Below are positions 9,301 through 16,383 of a stretch of DNA of 64,000 nt, piece by piece (the stretch's first letter is position 1; the number at the start of each line of letters is the position of its first letter). The notes beneath the pieces were generated by a model. It saw only the letters and a list, made by a program, of their open reading frames with translations. It ran no database searches and was not told where the DNA came from. This DNA comes from UBA5189 sp040389445 (GTDB lineage: Bacteria > Chloroflexota > Limnocylindria > Limnocylindrales > CSP1-4): the NCBI GenBank assembly GCA_040389445.1, contig JAZJZX010000013.1, positions 194,690-258,689 of the forward strand, in the 5' to 3' direction. A program made the position numbers and the translations under genes.

Positions 9301-11674
9301 ACTCGATCTGCCGGTCGAGGCTGGCGAACGTCGTCACATTGAGCGCGCCGGGGGGAACAGGGCCGCGCGAGCCGTCGAGTCCAGTGGTGGTCAGGGTGCG
9401 GATGTCGCCCGATACCGTGCCGATGAGGACCCGATGCGTCGTTCGGTCGATGGCGAGTGCCTGCGCACCCGGCACGGACACTTCCACCACCAACGCCCTC
9501 GTCGCGAGGTCGTACGCCCGGACGGCATCGCCCGTGGCAACCCAGAGGCGGTTGCCGGTGATTCGGGACGCCGTCGCGTTCTCGTCCCATCGCGGCTCCA
9601 CGGCCGCGGCGAGCACCGGCACGCCGAGCTCGCTCGTCGCCGTCGTTCGATCGTTGCCCCAGGCCACGATTCCGCCGGCCATCGCGTATTTGGCGAGATG
9701 GGGGTGCGTCCATTCGTAGATGTCGTGGGAGATCCCGTATCGCCAGTATTGGAGGAACTCGACGGCCGTTCGCGGGTGGTAGACCTCGTCGAAGATCATC
9801 TGGTACGGCTCGCCGAGGCGCCACATCCGGACGGTCAGGAGCGAGACGGCGAGGACGGCCATCATCCAGAAGTCGAGGCGGTCGATTCGACCGCCGGATT
9901 CGGCATGCAGCTCCCTGGAGCGGTCCCGCCGGATCGGTCGCTCACCAAGTCGGTGGCGCAGCCATCCGAAGAGACCGAGCTCGGCCGAGGACGGGCGGTC
10001 CTCCCAGACGGGGTAGGGCGGCGATCCCGGCTCGGCCGGTCTCCGGCCCGATCTGGCATCGCTCGTGATCTCCGGCTCTCGCCAGGCTTGGTCCGGGACC
10101 ATCCCGGATCCGGGTGCTGCCGCGAGAGCTGCGGGCATCGGCTCGTCCGCGGCTGCGGGCGGGGTTTCGGGTGCGGGCGTCGAATCGTGGGCTGCCGCAG
10201 TCGCCGGTGCCGGCGCATGGGACCGCGCGTCGACCCCATCGTCCTGGACGACGGCCCGGCCGCTCGTCGTCACCTCCTCGGCGAGACGCGCCGCGGCGCT
10301 CGCCCGCAGTTGCAGGAAGGCGAACACCAGGACGCCCGCCTGGGTGATGGCCGCCAGGGCGACGACCGGGAACGACCCGAGGGCCCTTCCCGTCCCGAGC
10401 CAGTCGTCGATGCTCGGGTTGTTGGGGTAGAGCGTGGTCAGGACGAAATACATGTTGGCGATGGTCGCCAGCCCGGACAGGAGATAGGCGACGCGCCATC
10501 GCCACGACACGGCCGCGAGGATCGCCCCGAGGGCTACCAGCGGGAACAGGTAGCGCTCGTGGACGCGGGTCGGGACCACGAAGAACACGAGCGCCAGCAC
10601 CACGACCCCCACAAGGATGGTCTGGCGATCCGGGCGCCGGGCGACGAGGATGGAGGTCACGGCAAAGGCGAGGAGGGTCAGGGCCGTCCCGACCACGACG
10701 GCCGGGATGGCCCCCACGGCGAATGCCCGTCCGCAGGTCGGCGCCACCATGTCACACACCCAGGCCGAATTGGCAGCGATGCCGCTGCCGTCGAAGGTGA
10801 TCAGCGCCCAGGGGTTCCAGGCGTTCACCGACAGGTAGGGATACCCGCCGGCGGTCTTGAAGATCTGCTCGACCAGGCCCGGAAGGGACAGCCCGAACGG
10901 CAGCGAGAGGGCGAAGGCTGTGGCCAGACCGGCAACGCCGGTTGAGATGATCCGGACCCACCCTTGCGTGCGGACCTCCCAGTCGCTCGTGGAACCACGA
11001 CGGACCGGTGCCGATTCGCGGCCGTAGGCGCCGCCCGGTCGGAGGGCGCGCCTGATCGTGACGGCGGCGACGATCGGAATCAGGATCCCCAGCTGGGGCT
11101 TGACGAGCGCGCCGATGACCGTGAAGACCGCCGAACGTTCAGGGCGATCGCGCCACAGCTCGCGAAGGCCCAGCAACAGGAAGATGAGGCCGACCGAGTC
11201 CACCTGCGCCCAGACGACGCTGTCGAACCACGTGATCGGATTGATCACGACGATGAGCGCCCCGACCCGGCCCGCTCGCTGACTCCCGCCCAGCTCGCGG
11301 GTCATGGTCCACACCAGGTAGGCGAGCCCGAGGTCGGCGAGCATGGGCGGGACCTTGATCAGGTCGCCGACGCCGCCGAACACCTGGCCGACCAGCCCGA
11401 CGATCCACAGGACGTACAGATAACCCGGCGTGTAGTCGTGGAAGAAGTCGCGGTCGTAGAAGCCGAAGAGGCCGTTCTTCGCCAGGTCGCCCGCCCAGAA
11501 CTGGAAGGCGCCGATGTCATTGGCAAAGCCGGAACCGGGCAGGAGGTATGCGATGATGACGCGGAAGGTGAACCCCAGCGCGAGGAGGATGAGGATGCTG
11601 CCGACGTCGTCCCGCATCCCGGCACGCGCAGCGCTCCCGCCCCGAACGGGCTCACCCGACACGGGGCCTGTCAA
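6362..11674 (-). CDS. Giant GT-C fusion: DUF2029-like glycosyltransferase plus PMT with inserted propeller-like domain
   Basis: About 1770 residues, apparently two polytopic glycosyltransferases in one chain. Residues 20-480 form a GT-C module (FANDIGAFQFWAG, HDYTPGYLYVLW) like DUF2029 mannosyltransferases. A Pro/Ala-rich linker follows (480-590). From about 595 a protein O-mannosyltransferase-like unit begins, with the loop-1 acidic pair in FDEVYHPRT (about 626) and the HPHLAKYAMAGG motif. It is interrupted at about 675-1005 by a soluble, repeat-rich segment resembling a beta-propeller (RVLIGTVSGDIRTL, LYVSYQADDGPRVATV). Membrane helices then resume at WRLPGVLAGV, with the PMT C-terminal signature QMYRYHNNL...SPWWAWAF near 1340 and more helices after 1500. 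The start chosen is TTG 11674, with AGGAGG at 11684-11689; MRDDVG at 11617 is an alternative. It probably uses polyprenyl-phosphate sugar at the outer membrane face. Confidence 0.8.
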   Translation of the reverse strand: MTGPVSGEPVRGGSAARAGMRDDVGSILILLALGFTFRVIIAYLLPGSGFANDIGAFQFWAGDLAKNGLFGFYDRDFFHDYTPGYLYVLWIVGLVGQVFGGVGDLIKVPPMLADLGLAYLVWTMTRELGGSQRAGRVGALIVVINPITWFDSVVWAQVDSVGLIFLLLGLRELWRDRPERSAVFTVIGALVKPQLGILIPIVAAVTIRRALRPGGAYGRESAPVRRGSTSDWEVRTQGWVRIISTGVAGLATAFALSLPFGLSLPGLVEQIFKTAGGYPYLSVNAWNPWALITFDGSGIAANSAWVCDMVAPTCGRAFAVGAIPAVVVGTALTLLAFAVTSILVARRPDRQTILVGVVVLALVFFVVPTRVHERYLFPLVALGAILAAVSWRWRVAYLLSGLATIANMYFVLTTLYPNNPSIDDWLGTGRALGSFPVVALAAITQAGVLVFAFLQLRASAAARLAEEVTTSGRAVVQDDGVDARSHAPAPATAAAHDSTPAPETPPAAADEPMPAALAAAPGSGMVPDQAWREPEITSDARSGRRPAEPGSPPYPVWEDRPSSAELGLFGWLRHRLGERPIRRDRSRELHAESGGRIDRLDFWMMAVLAVSLLTVRMWRLGEPYQMIFDEVYHPRTAVEFLQYWRYGISHDIYEWTHPHLAKYAMAGGIVAWGNDRTTATSELGVPVLAAAVEPRWDENATASRITGNRLWVATGDAVRAYDLATRALVVEVSVPGAQALAIDRTTHRVLIGTVSGDIRTLTTTGLDGSRGPVPPGALNVTTFASLDRQIEFLQVTPDGATVVAVVAASTDSVSAPETTMNTAVVLDAASAVEVGRAAVGRVSAIAEAGTGSVALATPAGVAFLDTASAKVPTTIPLAGPPSGMAFTTDLDKDRLYVSYQADDGPRVATVNAPGSGGTPSLDTTFKLPGAAAGWVGYDLATQMVHVLGSRPDTGQPTVYVIEPHSRAVYADAALPFAPTALILDANQRYPSSDREQLLAFSAAGSTASVDVGQHAYAWRLPGVLAGVAMAVLLYLLARLLFRRREVAIFLAFIVAVDGMLFAQSRIGMNDAYVGLGIVAAYLLFASIWRSGGSRRRWLAFWLVMPLIGVALGFALASKWVAVYAIGALGVLVLARSALGRLLLIGGLVLATTVLGYLALSVPAGQGGGNFLFISLMIGLTLVAATANVLHPIAWTDEEERLLVWGPAVLGLIVLGGAIALGVAGRRVVLGPIAVSAQEVAFALIAASAAAFTIVALIGRWGFGPRAAAPGPEDPARFLPAPAPAPEGWLRPGASFGLPMLWTLVSLVAIPVALYVVSYIPWALVEDHRILTNWPPGNQGQTLWDLTQQMYRYHNNLSSPHAASSPWWAWAFDFKPVWFYQKGFAGGTAAAVYDAGNLVAWWLGIPAMAFAAWQAFVRRSPALALVAVAFAFQWLAWSRIDRAAFQYHYYTSLPFLFLALAYFLAELWHGASRRTWLLVRLAGAVAVIAPTTLWLFHRPLCAFVGVERVNPGSQACPTLIPDFLLSGRAAAIAIVVGVGVLILVRLLLSLANEASEDDTPLRTRMRNAVLAAIGISLGFVAASAFLDDTPIVKSTNIPVEPIALIVTIALLPLAAFVATARDARRFVAGLLVAMAGWFVLWYPNIAALPLPAALSNAYQGILPTYVYPFQFPVSTVDRSGPGPSLFGFQPALLLLALAAVVVIVGYAAWVWRVALADETLVDRVETNELQAGPGETGVPPSIREGVAVTGRTGQQDGHAGDGGPRPPDGGS

Positions 11675-11703
11675 CCGGATTGGCCTCCTGCGCGAGCGAT
11701 GAG

Positions 11704-13230
11704 GTGGGGCGCAGCGTAGCACAGGGTCAGGGACCAGCCGGTGCCGCCCGAACCGATCCACACTGGCTTGACCTCCTGCCTTCCGTGCTCATCGGCGTCG
11801 TCCTCGTGGGCACGGCGCTGGCCGCCTACTGGCTGCCGGGCTCGGTCCGCTTCTACAACCATTTCGTCTGGCAGGCCATGGCCTTTCTCGGAGGGCAGGC
11901 GGCCATTCCCTGGCCGGTGCCCGGCAACGACTACTTCCAGGACGTCTTCCCGGTTCGTGATGCTACCGGGAACCTGACGGGATACGGGCTGCTCCCGTTC
12001 CCTCCCCTGCCCGCGATCGTGCTGATGCCGGTCGTCGCGATCTTCGGGCTGGCGACCGACCAGCGCGTCGTTTCCGTCGTCATTGGTGCCGTCGTTGTCG
12101 GGCTGTGCTGGTGGGCGATGGGGCGCCTGCCGATCAGTCGCCCGGTGCGACTCGCCGTGACGATCTTCTTTGGCTTCGGGACGGTCTTCTGGTACGCAGC
12201 CGGACTCGGGACCACGTGGTTCCTGGCCCACGTGGTCGCCCTCGTGCCGGCATTCCTGGCCGTCGGCATCGCCCTCGGCGGGGATCGCGAGCTGCAGGCG
12301 GAGGATGACGACCGTGGGGTCGATCGGCAGGGTGCGCCATCGTCGGACGAGAGGCTGCCGCTGGAAAGGCTCGCGAGTGCCGCCCGGGATGCGCTTCGCG
12401 AGGTGCTGAACGGGCTGGCCCGACCGGGTTCGCTGATCGATCGGCGGCAGTTCGCGGCCGGGTTGCTCTTCGGCCTTGCCTCCACCGCGCGCCTCACCAT
12501 GCTGTTCGGGGCGCCGTTCTTCATCTTCGTCGGGAGTGGCGGCAGCGTCGCGCGACGCGCCGTGTCGGCCGGCCTCGGTGCCATCATCCCGGTCGCGCTC
12601 CTGCTCGGATACAACCTCGCGACGACGGGCCAGCTCTTTCATCCCGGCTACGAGTACCTGTATCGGCTCGAGGCAGCCGGCTATCCGGCCCTCGGCTACC
12701 ACCCCGCCTGGAGCATCGAGGATGTCCGGTACATCCCCCAGAACCTGTGGCTGATGCTGGCCGGCATGCCGGCCATTCTGCCCGACCGGATTCCGAGCGG
12801 GCTTGGGCCCGGGGCATTCCTGTGTACCGCTCCGGACGCCGTCCGAGGGCTGTTCGATCCGGCCTGTCCGATTGCGCTCCCCAGGGACGTCGGGATGAGC
12901 ATCCTGCTGACGAGTCCGGCCTATCTCCTCGCCATCCCCGCCCTCCGGCGGGCAGGTCGGTCACGACTGGTGGCCGGCGCATTGGTCGCGGTGGTCGCCA
13001 TTGCCGTGGTGAACCTGATGCATTTCAGCCAGGGCTGGGTCCAGTTTGGCTATCGCTTCAGCAACGACTTTGTCGTCTTCGCGCTGCCACTCGTCGCGCT
13101 CGGCATGTCGCGCCGAAGCGGCGGCGTGTCGCACCGAGGCGAGGTTGGCCTCCTCGCGGCGTGGCTCATCGGGCTGTCCGTGGCGATCAACTTCTGGGGC
13201 ATGACCTGGGGCAATCTGCTCGGATGGTGA
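11704..13230 (+). CDS. Polytopic membrane protein, GT-C glycosyltransferase-like
   Basis: About 508 residues with at least nine hydrophobic segments, starting with PSVLIGVVLVGTALAAYW. After the first helix comes a loop with SVRFYNHFVWQAMAFL and NDYFQDVFPV. Its acidic residue lies where GT-C enzymes carry the catalytic Asp/Glu, but no standard motif is complete. A charged cytosolic loop (about residues 195-245) splits the helices, and a large Pro-rich external loop sits before the last ones. The start is uncertain between TTG 11680 and GTG 11704; both lie in the 30-base gap to the divergent giant gene. It overlaps the DUF2723 gene by seven bases. No specific family was recognised, and the glycosyltransferase role rests on topology and neighbours. 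Confidence 0.7.
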   Translation: MGRSVAQGQGPAGAARTDPHWLDLLPSVLIGVVLVGTALAAYWLPGSVRFYNHFVWQAMAFLGGQAAIPWPVPGNDYFQDVFPVRDATGNLTGYGLLPFPPLPAIVLMPVVAIFGLATDQRVVSVVIGAVVVGLCWWAMGRLPISRPVRLAVTIFFGFGTVFWYAAGLGTTWFLAHVVALVPAFLAVGIALGGDRELQAEDDDRGVDRQGAPSSDERLPLERLASAARDALREVLNGLARPGSLIDRRQFAAGLLFGLASTARLTMLFGAPFFIFVGSGGSVARRAVSAGLGAIIPVALLLGYNLATTGQLFHPGYEYLYRLEAAGYPALGYHPAWSIEDVRYIPQNLWLMLAGMPAILPDRIPSGLGPGAFLCTAPDAVRGLFDPACPIALPRDVGMSILLTSPAYLLAIPALRRAGRSRLVAGALVAVVAIAVVNLMHFSQGWVQFGYRFSNDFVVFALPLVALGMSRRSGGVSHRGEVGLLAAWLIGLSVAINFWGMTWGNLLGW

Positions 13231-14882
13231 GCTGGACGGGGACCGTTGCGCTGCGCCCGGGCCGGCCCGGACGATGGCTGGCCGTCATCGCCCCCGTCGC
13301 GGTCGCCGCGTTCGTGATCGCCATCGTCTGGCCGGGCCTGATGCCCGACGTCGGGTTCTGGGACACGGGCGAATTCCAGACCATTCTGCCGATCATGGGC
13401 ACCGCGCATCCCACCGGCTATCCGACCTACGTCCTTGTCGGCTGGACCGTCAACCTTCTCCTGACGCCGCTCGGCGAACCAGCCTTCCGGATGAACGTCC
13501 TGTCCCTCCTGTTCGTGGCCGCGGCGGCGGCGGCGACCGTGCACCTCGTCGCGCGTCTCACCGGCCGGACACCCATTGCGATGGCCGCCGGTGTGGCGGT
13601 GGCGCTTGCGCCGTCAACCTGGCGCCTCGCGACGCACGCGGACCCGCACACCCTTCACCTCGCCCTCGTCGCCATCCTGCTGGTGCTCCTGGTGCGATGG
13701 GAACAGGCACGCAAGGCCCGACCGGCGTCCGCGGATCGTTGGCTGGTCGCCGCGAGCATCGTCTTCGGCCTGTCCGTGGGCAACCACTCACTGACATTGC
13801 TCCTGGCGGTCCCCGTGGGCCTGTTCGTGTTGAGTGTCCAGCCGGGCATCCTGCTCCGTCCGCGACTGATGGCCCTCTGCGCCGCGGCCCTGCTCGGCAC
13901 CCTGACGGCCGTGTATCTCGAATTGCCGCTCCGGGCCGGCCCGTTCCGTGCCCCGCTGGTCTACGGGCGGCCCGATACCTGGGACGGGTTCTGGTACATC
14001 GCGCTCGCCGAACAGTTCCGGGGCTCGCTGCACGACCCCCTGGGCGAACTGCCACGGAAATTCGCCGAGCTGGCGAAGCTCACCTCCGCCCAGTTCGGGA
14101 TGATGGCTCCGCTCATCCCGGTCGCGTTTCTGGCAACGGCCCTCCGGCACTGGCGCTATGCGCTGCTGACGGGCAGCGCCATGTTGATCACGCTGACCTT
14201 CAACGCGTCGTACTCGAATGCGGACATCGGCCGCTACTACCTCGGCCCGATCCTGTGGGCGTGGACCTGGCTGGCCGTCCTCGCTGCGCTGTTCGTCGAG
14301 CAGATCGCGCGCGCCATGGATGTGGACGGGCCGGCAGGAGAGGTCACCGTCGATGAGTCGGCGACCGGGGACGCGCCGGATGGCGCGGCCGAGGACATCG
14401 CGCCGGAGACGCCGACGACCCAGGGCACCCGGCCCGGGCCTGCGGGTCCGATCCTGGCCGTCGTTCTCGGAGGCCTGCTGCTCCTGCCCACGGCGGCGGA
14501 TGTGGGCATTCGAGCGGAGCTCGCCGATTCCAGCCACGATACGGCGGCGCGGCGGTGGGTCACGGCGGTCCTGGCCAACGTCGAACCGAACGCCGTCATC
14601 GTCAGCTGGTGGAGCACGTCCACCGTCCTCTGGTACGCCCAGTTCGTCGATCAACTGCGTCCGGACATCACGGTCGTCGACGACCGGACCCGTCTGGACA
14701 GGAACTACGGAGAAGCCACGGACGTGATCGCCCTGTTCCTCGGCAGTCGGCCGGTCTATGTCATCCGTGCCAACGGCTACGATCTCGGTCTGGTGCTGGC
14801 CCAGTACGACCTCGAGCCGATCGGAGCCCAATCCGTGAGCGATGTCTACCGCGTGGTCGGCGTCCGGGGATCGGGCGGGTGA
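13224..14882 (+). CDS. DUF2723 membrane protein (GT-C type glycosyltransferase)
   Basis: About 552 residues. The N-terminal half matches the DUF2723 family, a PMT-like GT-C group. After one signal-anchor helix it reads MPDVGFWDTGEFQTILPIMG, with the conserved D-x-G-E/F catalytic loop around residues 45-55, then GTAHPTGYPTYVLVG. Eight or more membrane helices follow. A Glu/Asp/Pro-rich loop (about 370-410) precedes one last helix and a C-terminal soluble domain with alpha/beta pattern (NAVIVSWWSTSTVLWYAQF, RPDITVVDD). The start ATG 13224 overlaps the upstream stop by seven bases and the end overlaps the GT2 gene (GTGA 14879-14882), so the three plus-strand genes form one unit. It is expected to glycosylate proteins or lipids outside the membrane. 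Confidence 0.82.
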   Translation: MVSWTGTVALRPGRPGRWLAVIAPVAVAAFVIAIVWPGLMPDVGFWDTGEFQTILPIMGTAHPTGYPTYVLVGWTVNLLLTPLGEPAFRMNVLSLLFVAAAAAATVHLVARLTGRTPIAMAAGVAVALAPSTWRLATHADPHTLHLALVAILLVLLVRWEQARKARPASADRWLVAASIVFGLSVGNHSLTLLLAVPVGLFVLSVQPGILLRPRLMALCAAALLGTLTAVYLELPLRAGPFRAPLVYGRPDTWDGFWYIALAEQFRGSLHDPLGELPRKFAELAKLTSAQFGMMAPLIPVAFLATALRHWRYALLTGSAMLITLTFNASYSNADIGRYYLGPILWAWTWLAVLAALFVEQIARAMDVDGPAGEVTVDESATGDAPDGAAEDIAPETPTTQGTRPGPAGPILAVVLGGLLLLPTAADVGIRAELADSSHDTAARRWVTAVLANVEPNAVIVSWWSTSTVLWYAQFVDQLRPDITVVDDRTRLDRNYGEATDVIALFLGSRPVYVIRANGYDLGLVLAQYDLEPIGAQSVSDVYRVVGVRGSGG

Positions 14883-15640
14883 GTCCCTCCACGAGCGTCG
14901 CCGCGCTGTCGTACTTCTTCCCGGCCCACGACGAGGCGGCCAACCTGCGGGGGCTTGTCGAGGAGGCGCTCGCCACGCTGCCGGGGCTTGCCGAAACATT
15001 CGAGATCATCATCGTGGACGATGGTTCCCGAGACGCCACGCCGGCGATTGCCGACGAGCTGGCGGCCGCGGACTCCCGGGTCCGGGTGGTCCACCATGCC
15101 CGAAATCGCGGGTACGGCGCGGCCCTTCGATCGGGGTTCAGGGCGGCCCGGCACGATCTCATCGCGTTCACCGATGGTGATCGCCAGTTTCACGTCGAGG
15201 ACCTCGGGCGCCTTGCCGTCCGCTTCGGGCAGGGCGATGTGGACGCCGTGGTCGGCTACCGCATCAAGCGTGCCGATCCAATGATCCGGACCCTGTATGC
15301 ACGGGCCTATCGGCTCGCGAATCGCCTCTTCTTCGGGCTCCAGGTGACCGATGTGGACTGCGCCTGCAAGCTCTTCCGGCGTGACGCGCTCGAGGGGATC
15401 GGCGTTGAATCCGAGGGCGCCTTCTTCTCGGCGGAGCTACTGATCAAGTTGGCCGCCTCGGGGCGTCGCGTCGCCGAGGTCGGCATTCCCCACTACCCGC
15501 GGACGGCAGGGTCGCCGACGGGCGCGAGGCCCCAGGTGGTGTTCCGGGCGATGCGCGATTTCTGGCTACTTCGACTTCGAATGTGGCTGGCCAGGGACCG
15601 GGCGCTGAGGCGCGGGGACGCCATGCTGCGGCCGGACTGA
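14879..15640 (+). CDS. GT2 glycosyltransferase, polyprenyl-phosphate mannose/glucose synthase-like
   Basis: A 253-residue GT-A fold enzyme close in size to the catalytic domain of dolichol-phosphate mannose synthase (Dpm1). It has SYFFPAHDEAANL at the start, the nucleotide-binding IIIVDDGSRDAT (about 40-51), NRGYGAALRSGF and the metal-binding FTDGDRQF (DXD equivalent, about 99). The acceptor-loop motif VDCACKLFRRDAL (about 160) is typical of polyprenyl-phosphate sugar synthases. There is no C-terminal membrane domain. Such enzymes load mannose or glucose from a nucleotide sugar onto a polyprenyl phosphate, the donor used by GT-C enzymes. Its coupling to two GT-C-type genes makes it the likely donor supplier. 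Sugar identity is not determinable. Confidence 0.85.
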   Translation: MSPSTSVAALSYFFPAHDEAANLRGLVEEALATLPGLAETFEIIIVDDGSRDATPAIADELAAADSRVRVVHHARNRGYGAALRSGFRAARHDLIAFTDGDRQFHVEDLGRLAVRFGQGDVDAVVGYRIKRADPMIRTLYARAYRLANRLFFGLQVTDVDCACKLFRRDALEGIGVESEGAFFSAELLIKLAASGRRVAEVGIPHYPRTAGSPTGARPQVVFRAMRDFWLLRLRMWLARDRALRRGDAMLRPD

Positions 15641-15698
15641 CCCTCCCGCCCCGGACACCACCTGACCACGGCGGAGGATTCCGGCGGATCGTCGGCGA

Positions 15699-16295
15699 CT
15701 AGCCCTTGCCCTGATCCTGATCGAGCGAGTTGATGAAGTCCCGGAACATGTCGAGTCGCTCATCCACGACGGCCTCGCCGAGCGACTCGATCGGGATTTC
15801 CCGCCGGTAATCGCGGTCGACGTTCGATCGAGGGAAACCCGACTCGGTCGATTCGGCGCCTGATTCGGCGGGCTCGCCTTCTCCCGGGTCGGCGCCAAGG
15901 GCGGCCAGCTCGAGTACCTCCTCTGCCACGAGGATCCGCGTCCGCGTGCGAACGGCCAGCGCGACGCAATCGGACGGTCGGGCGTCGAGTTCCACGGTCT
16001 TGTCGCCCACCTTGAGGACGAGGCGGGCGTGATACGTCTCGTCCGAGAGCGCGGCGATCACGATGTGGTCGATCCGCGCGCCGAGCGCCTCGAGCGTCGC
16101 CGCGAACAGATCGTGCGTGATCGGTCGTTCCGCGGCCAGTCCCTGGAGCTTCATCGCGATGGCGCTGGCCTCCCATGCGCCGATCCAGATCGGGAGATAT
16201 CGGTCCCGCTCCGCGTCCTTGAGGATCACGACATGGCGGTTCGAGAGCATGTGCACGCGGACGCTCTCGACCACCATCTCGACAAGACGACCCAT
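15699..16295 (-). CDS. Bifunctional nuclease (DUF151) family protein
   Basis: About 198 residues. The first 140 match the DUF151/BFN domain: VVILKDAERDRYLPIWIGAWEASAIAMKLQG, then HDLFAATLEALGARI, and the conserved ARPSDCVALAVRTRTRILVAEEVLE. Plant and archaeal members degrade DNA and RNA, and bacterial homologues are mostly uncharacterised. The C-terminal 60 residues are acidic, then helical (DERLDMFRDFINSLDQ), resembling a UVR-like tail. The start is ATG 16295; an in-frame ATG six codons later would also preserve the domain. There is almost no 5' leader if the upstream -10-like box is used. The gene is convergent with the GT2 gene, 58 bases apart. Confidence 0.85.
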   Translation of the reverse strand: MGRLVEMVVESVRVHMLSNRHVVILKDAERDRYLPIWIGAWEASAIAMKLQGLAAERPITHDLFAATLEALGARIDHIVIAALSDETYHARLVLKVGDKTVELDARPSDCVALAVRTRTRILVAEEVLELAALGADPGEGEPAESGAESTESGFPRSNVDRDYRREIPIESLGEAVVDERLDMFRDFINSLDQDQGKG

Positions 16296-16301
16296 GCCCT
16301 G

Positions 16302-16307
16302 ATTATC
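16302..16307 (-). promoter_or_regulatory. -10 box placing a leaderless start on the DUF151 gene
   Basis: Read on the minus strand, GATAAT lies exactly six bases before ATG 16295. This is the spacing expected when transcription begins at or beside the start codon (leaderless mRNA). No convincing Shine-Dalgarno sequence and no clear -35 were seen. Confidence 0.4.
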
Positions 16308-16383
16308 TACCCCGACGCTTGCCGCGGTGCGGCGGCCCTCCGGGCGCGGTTCACCAGGCTCCCGCTCCCGGACGCGGCGACGA

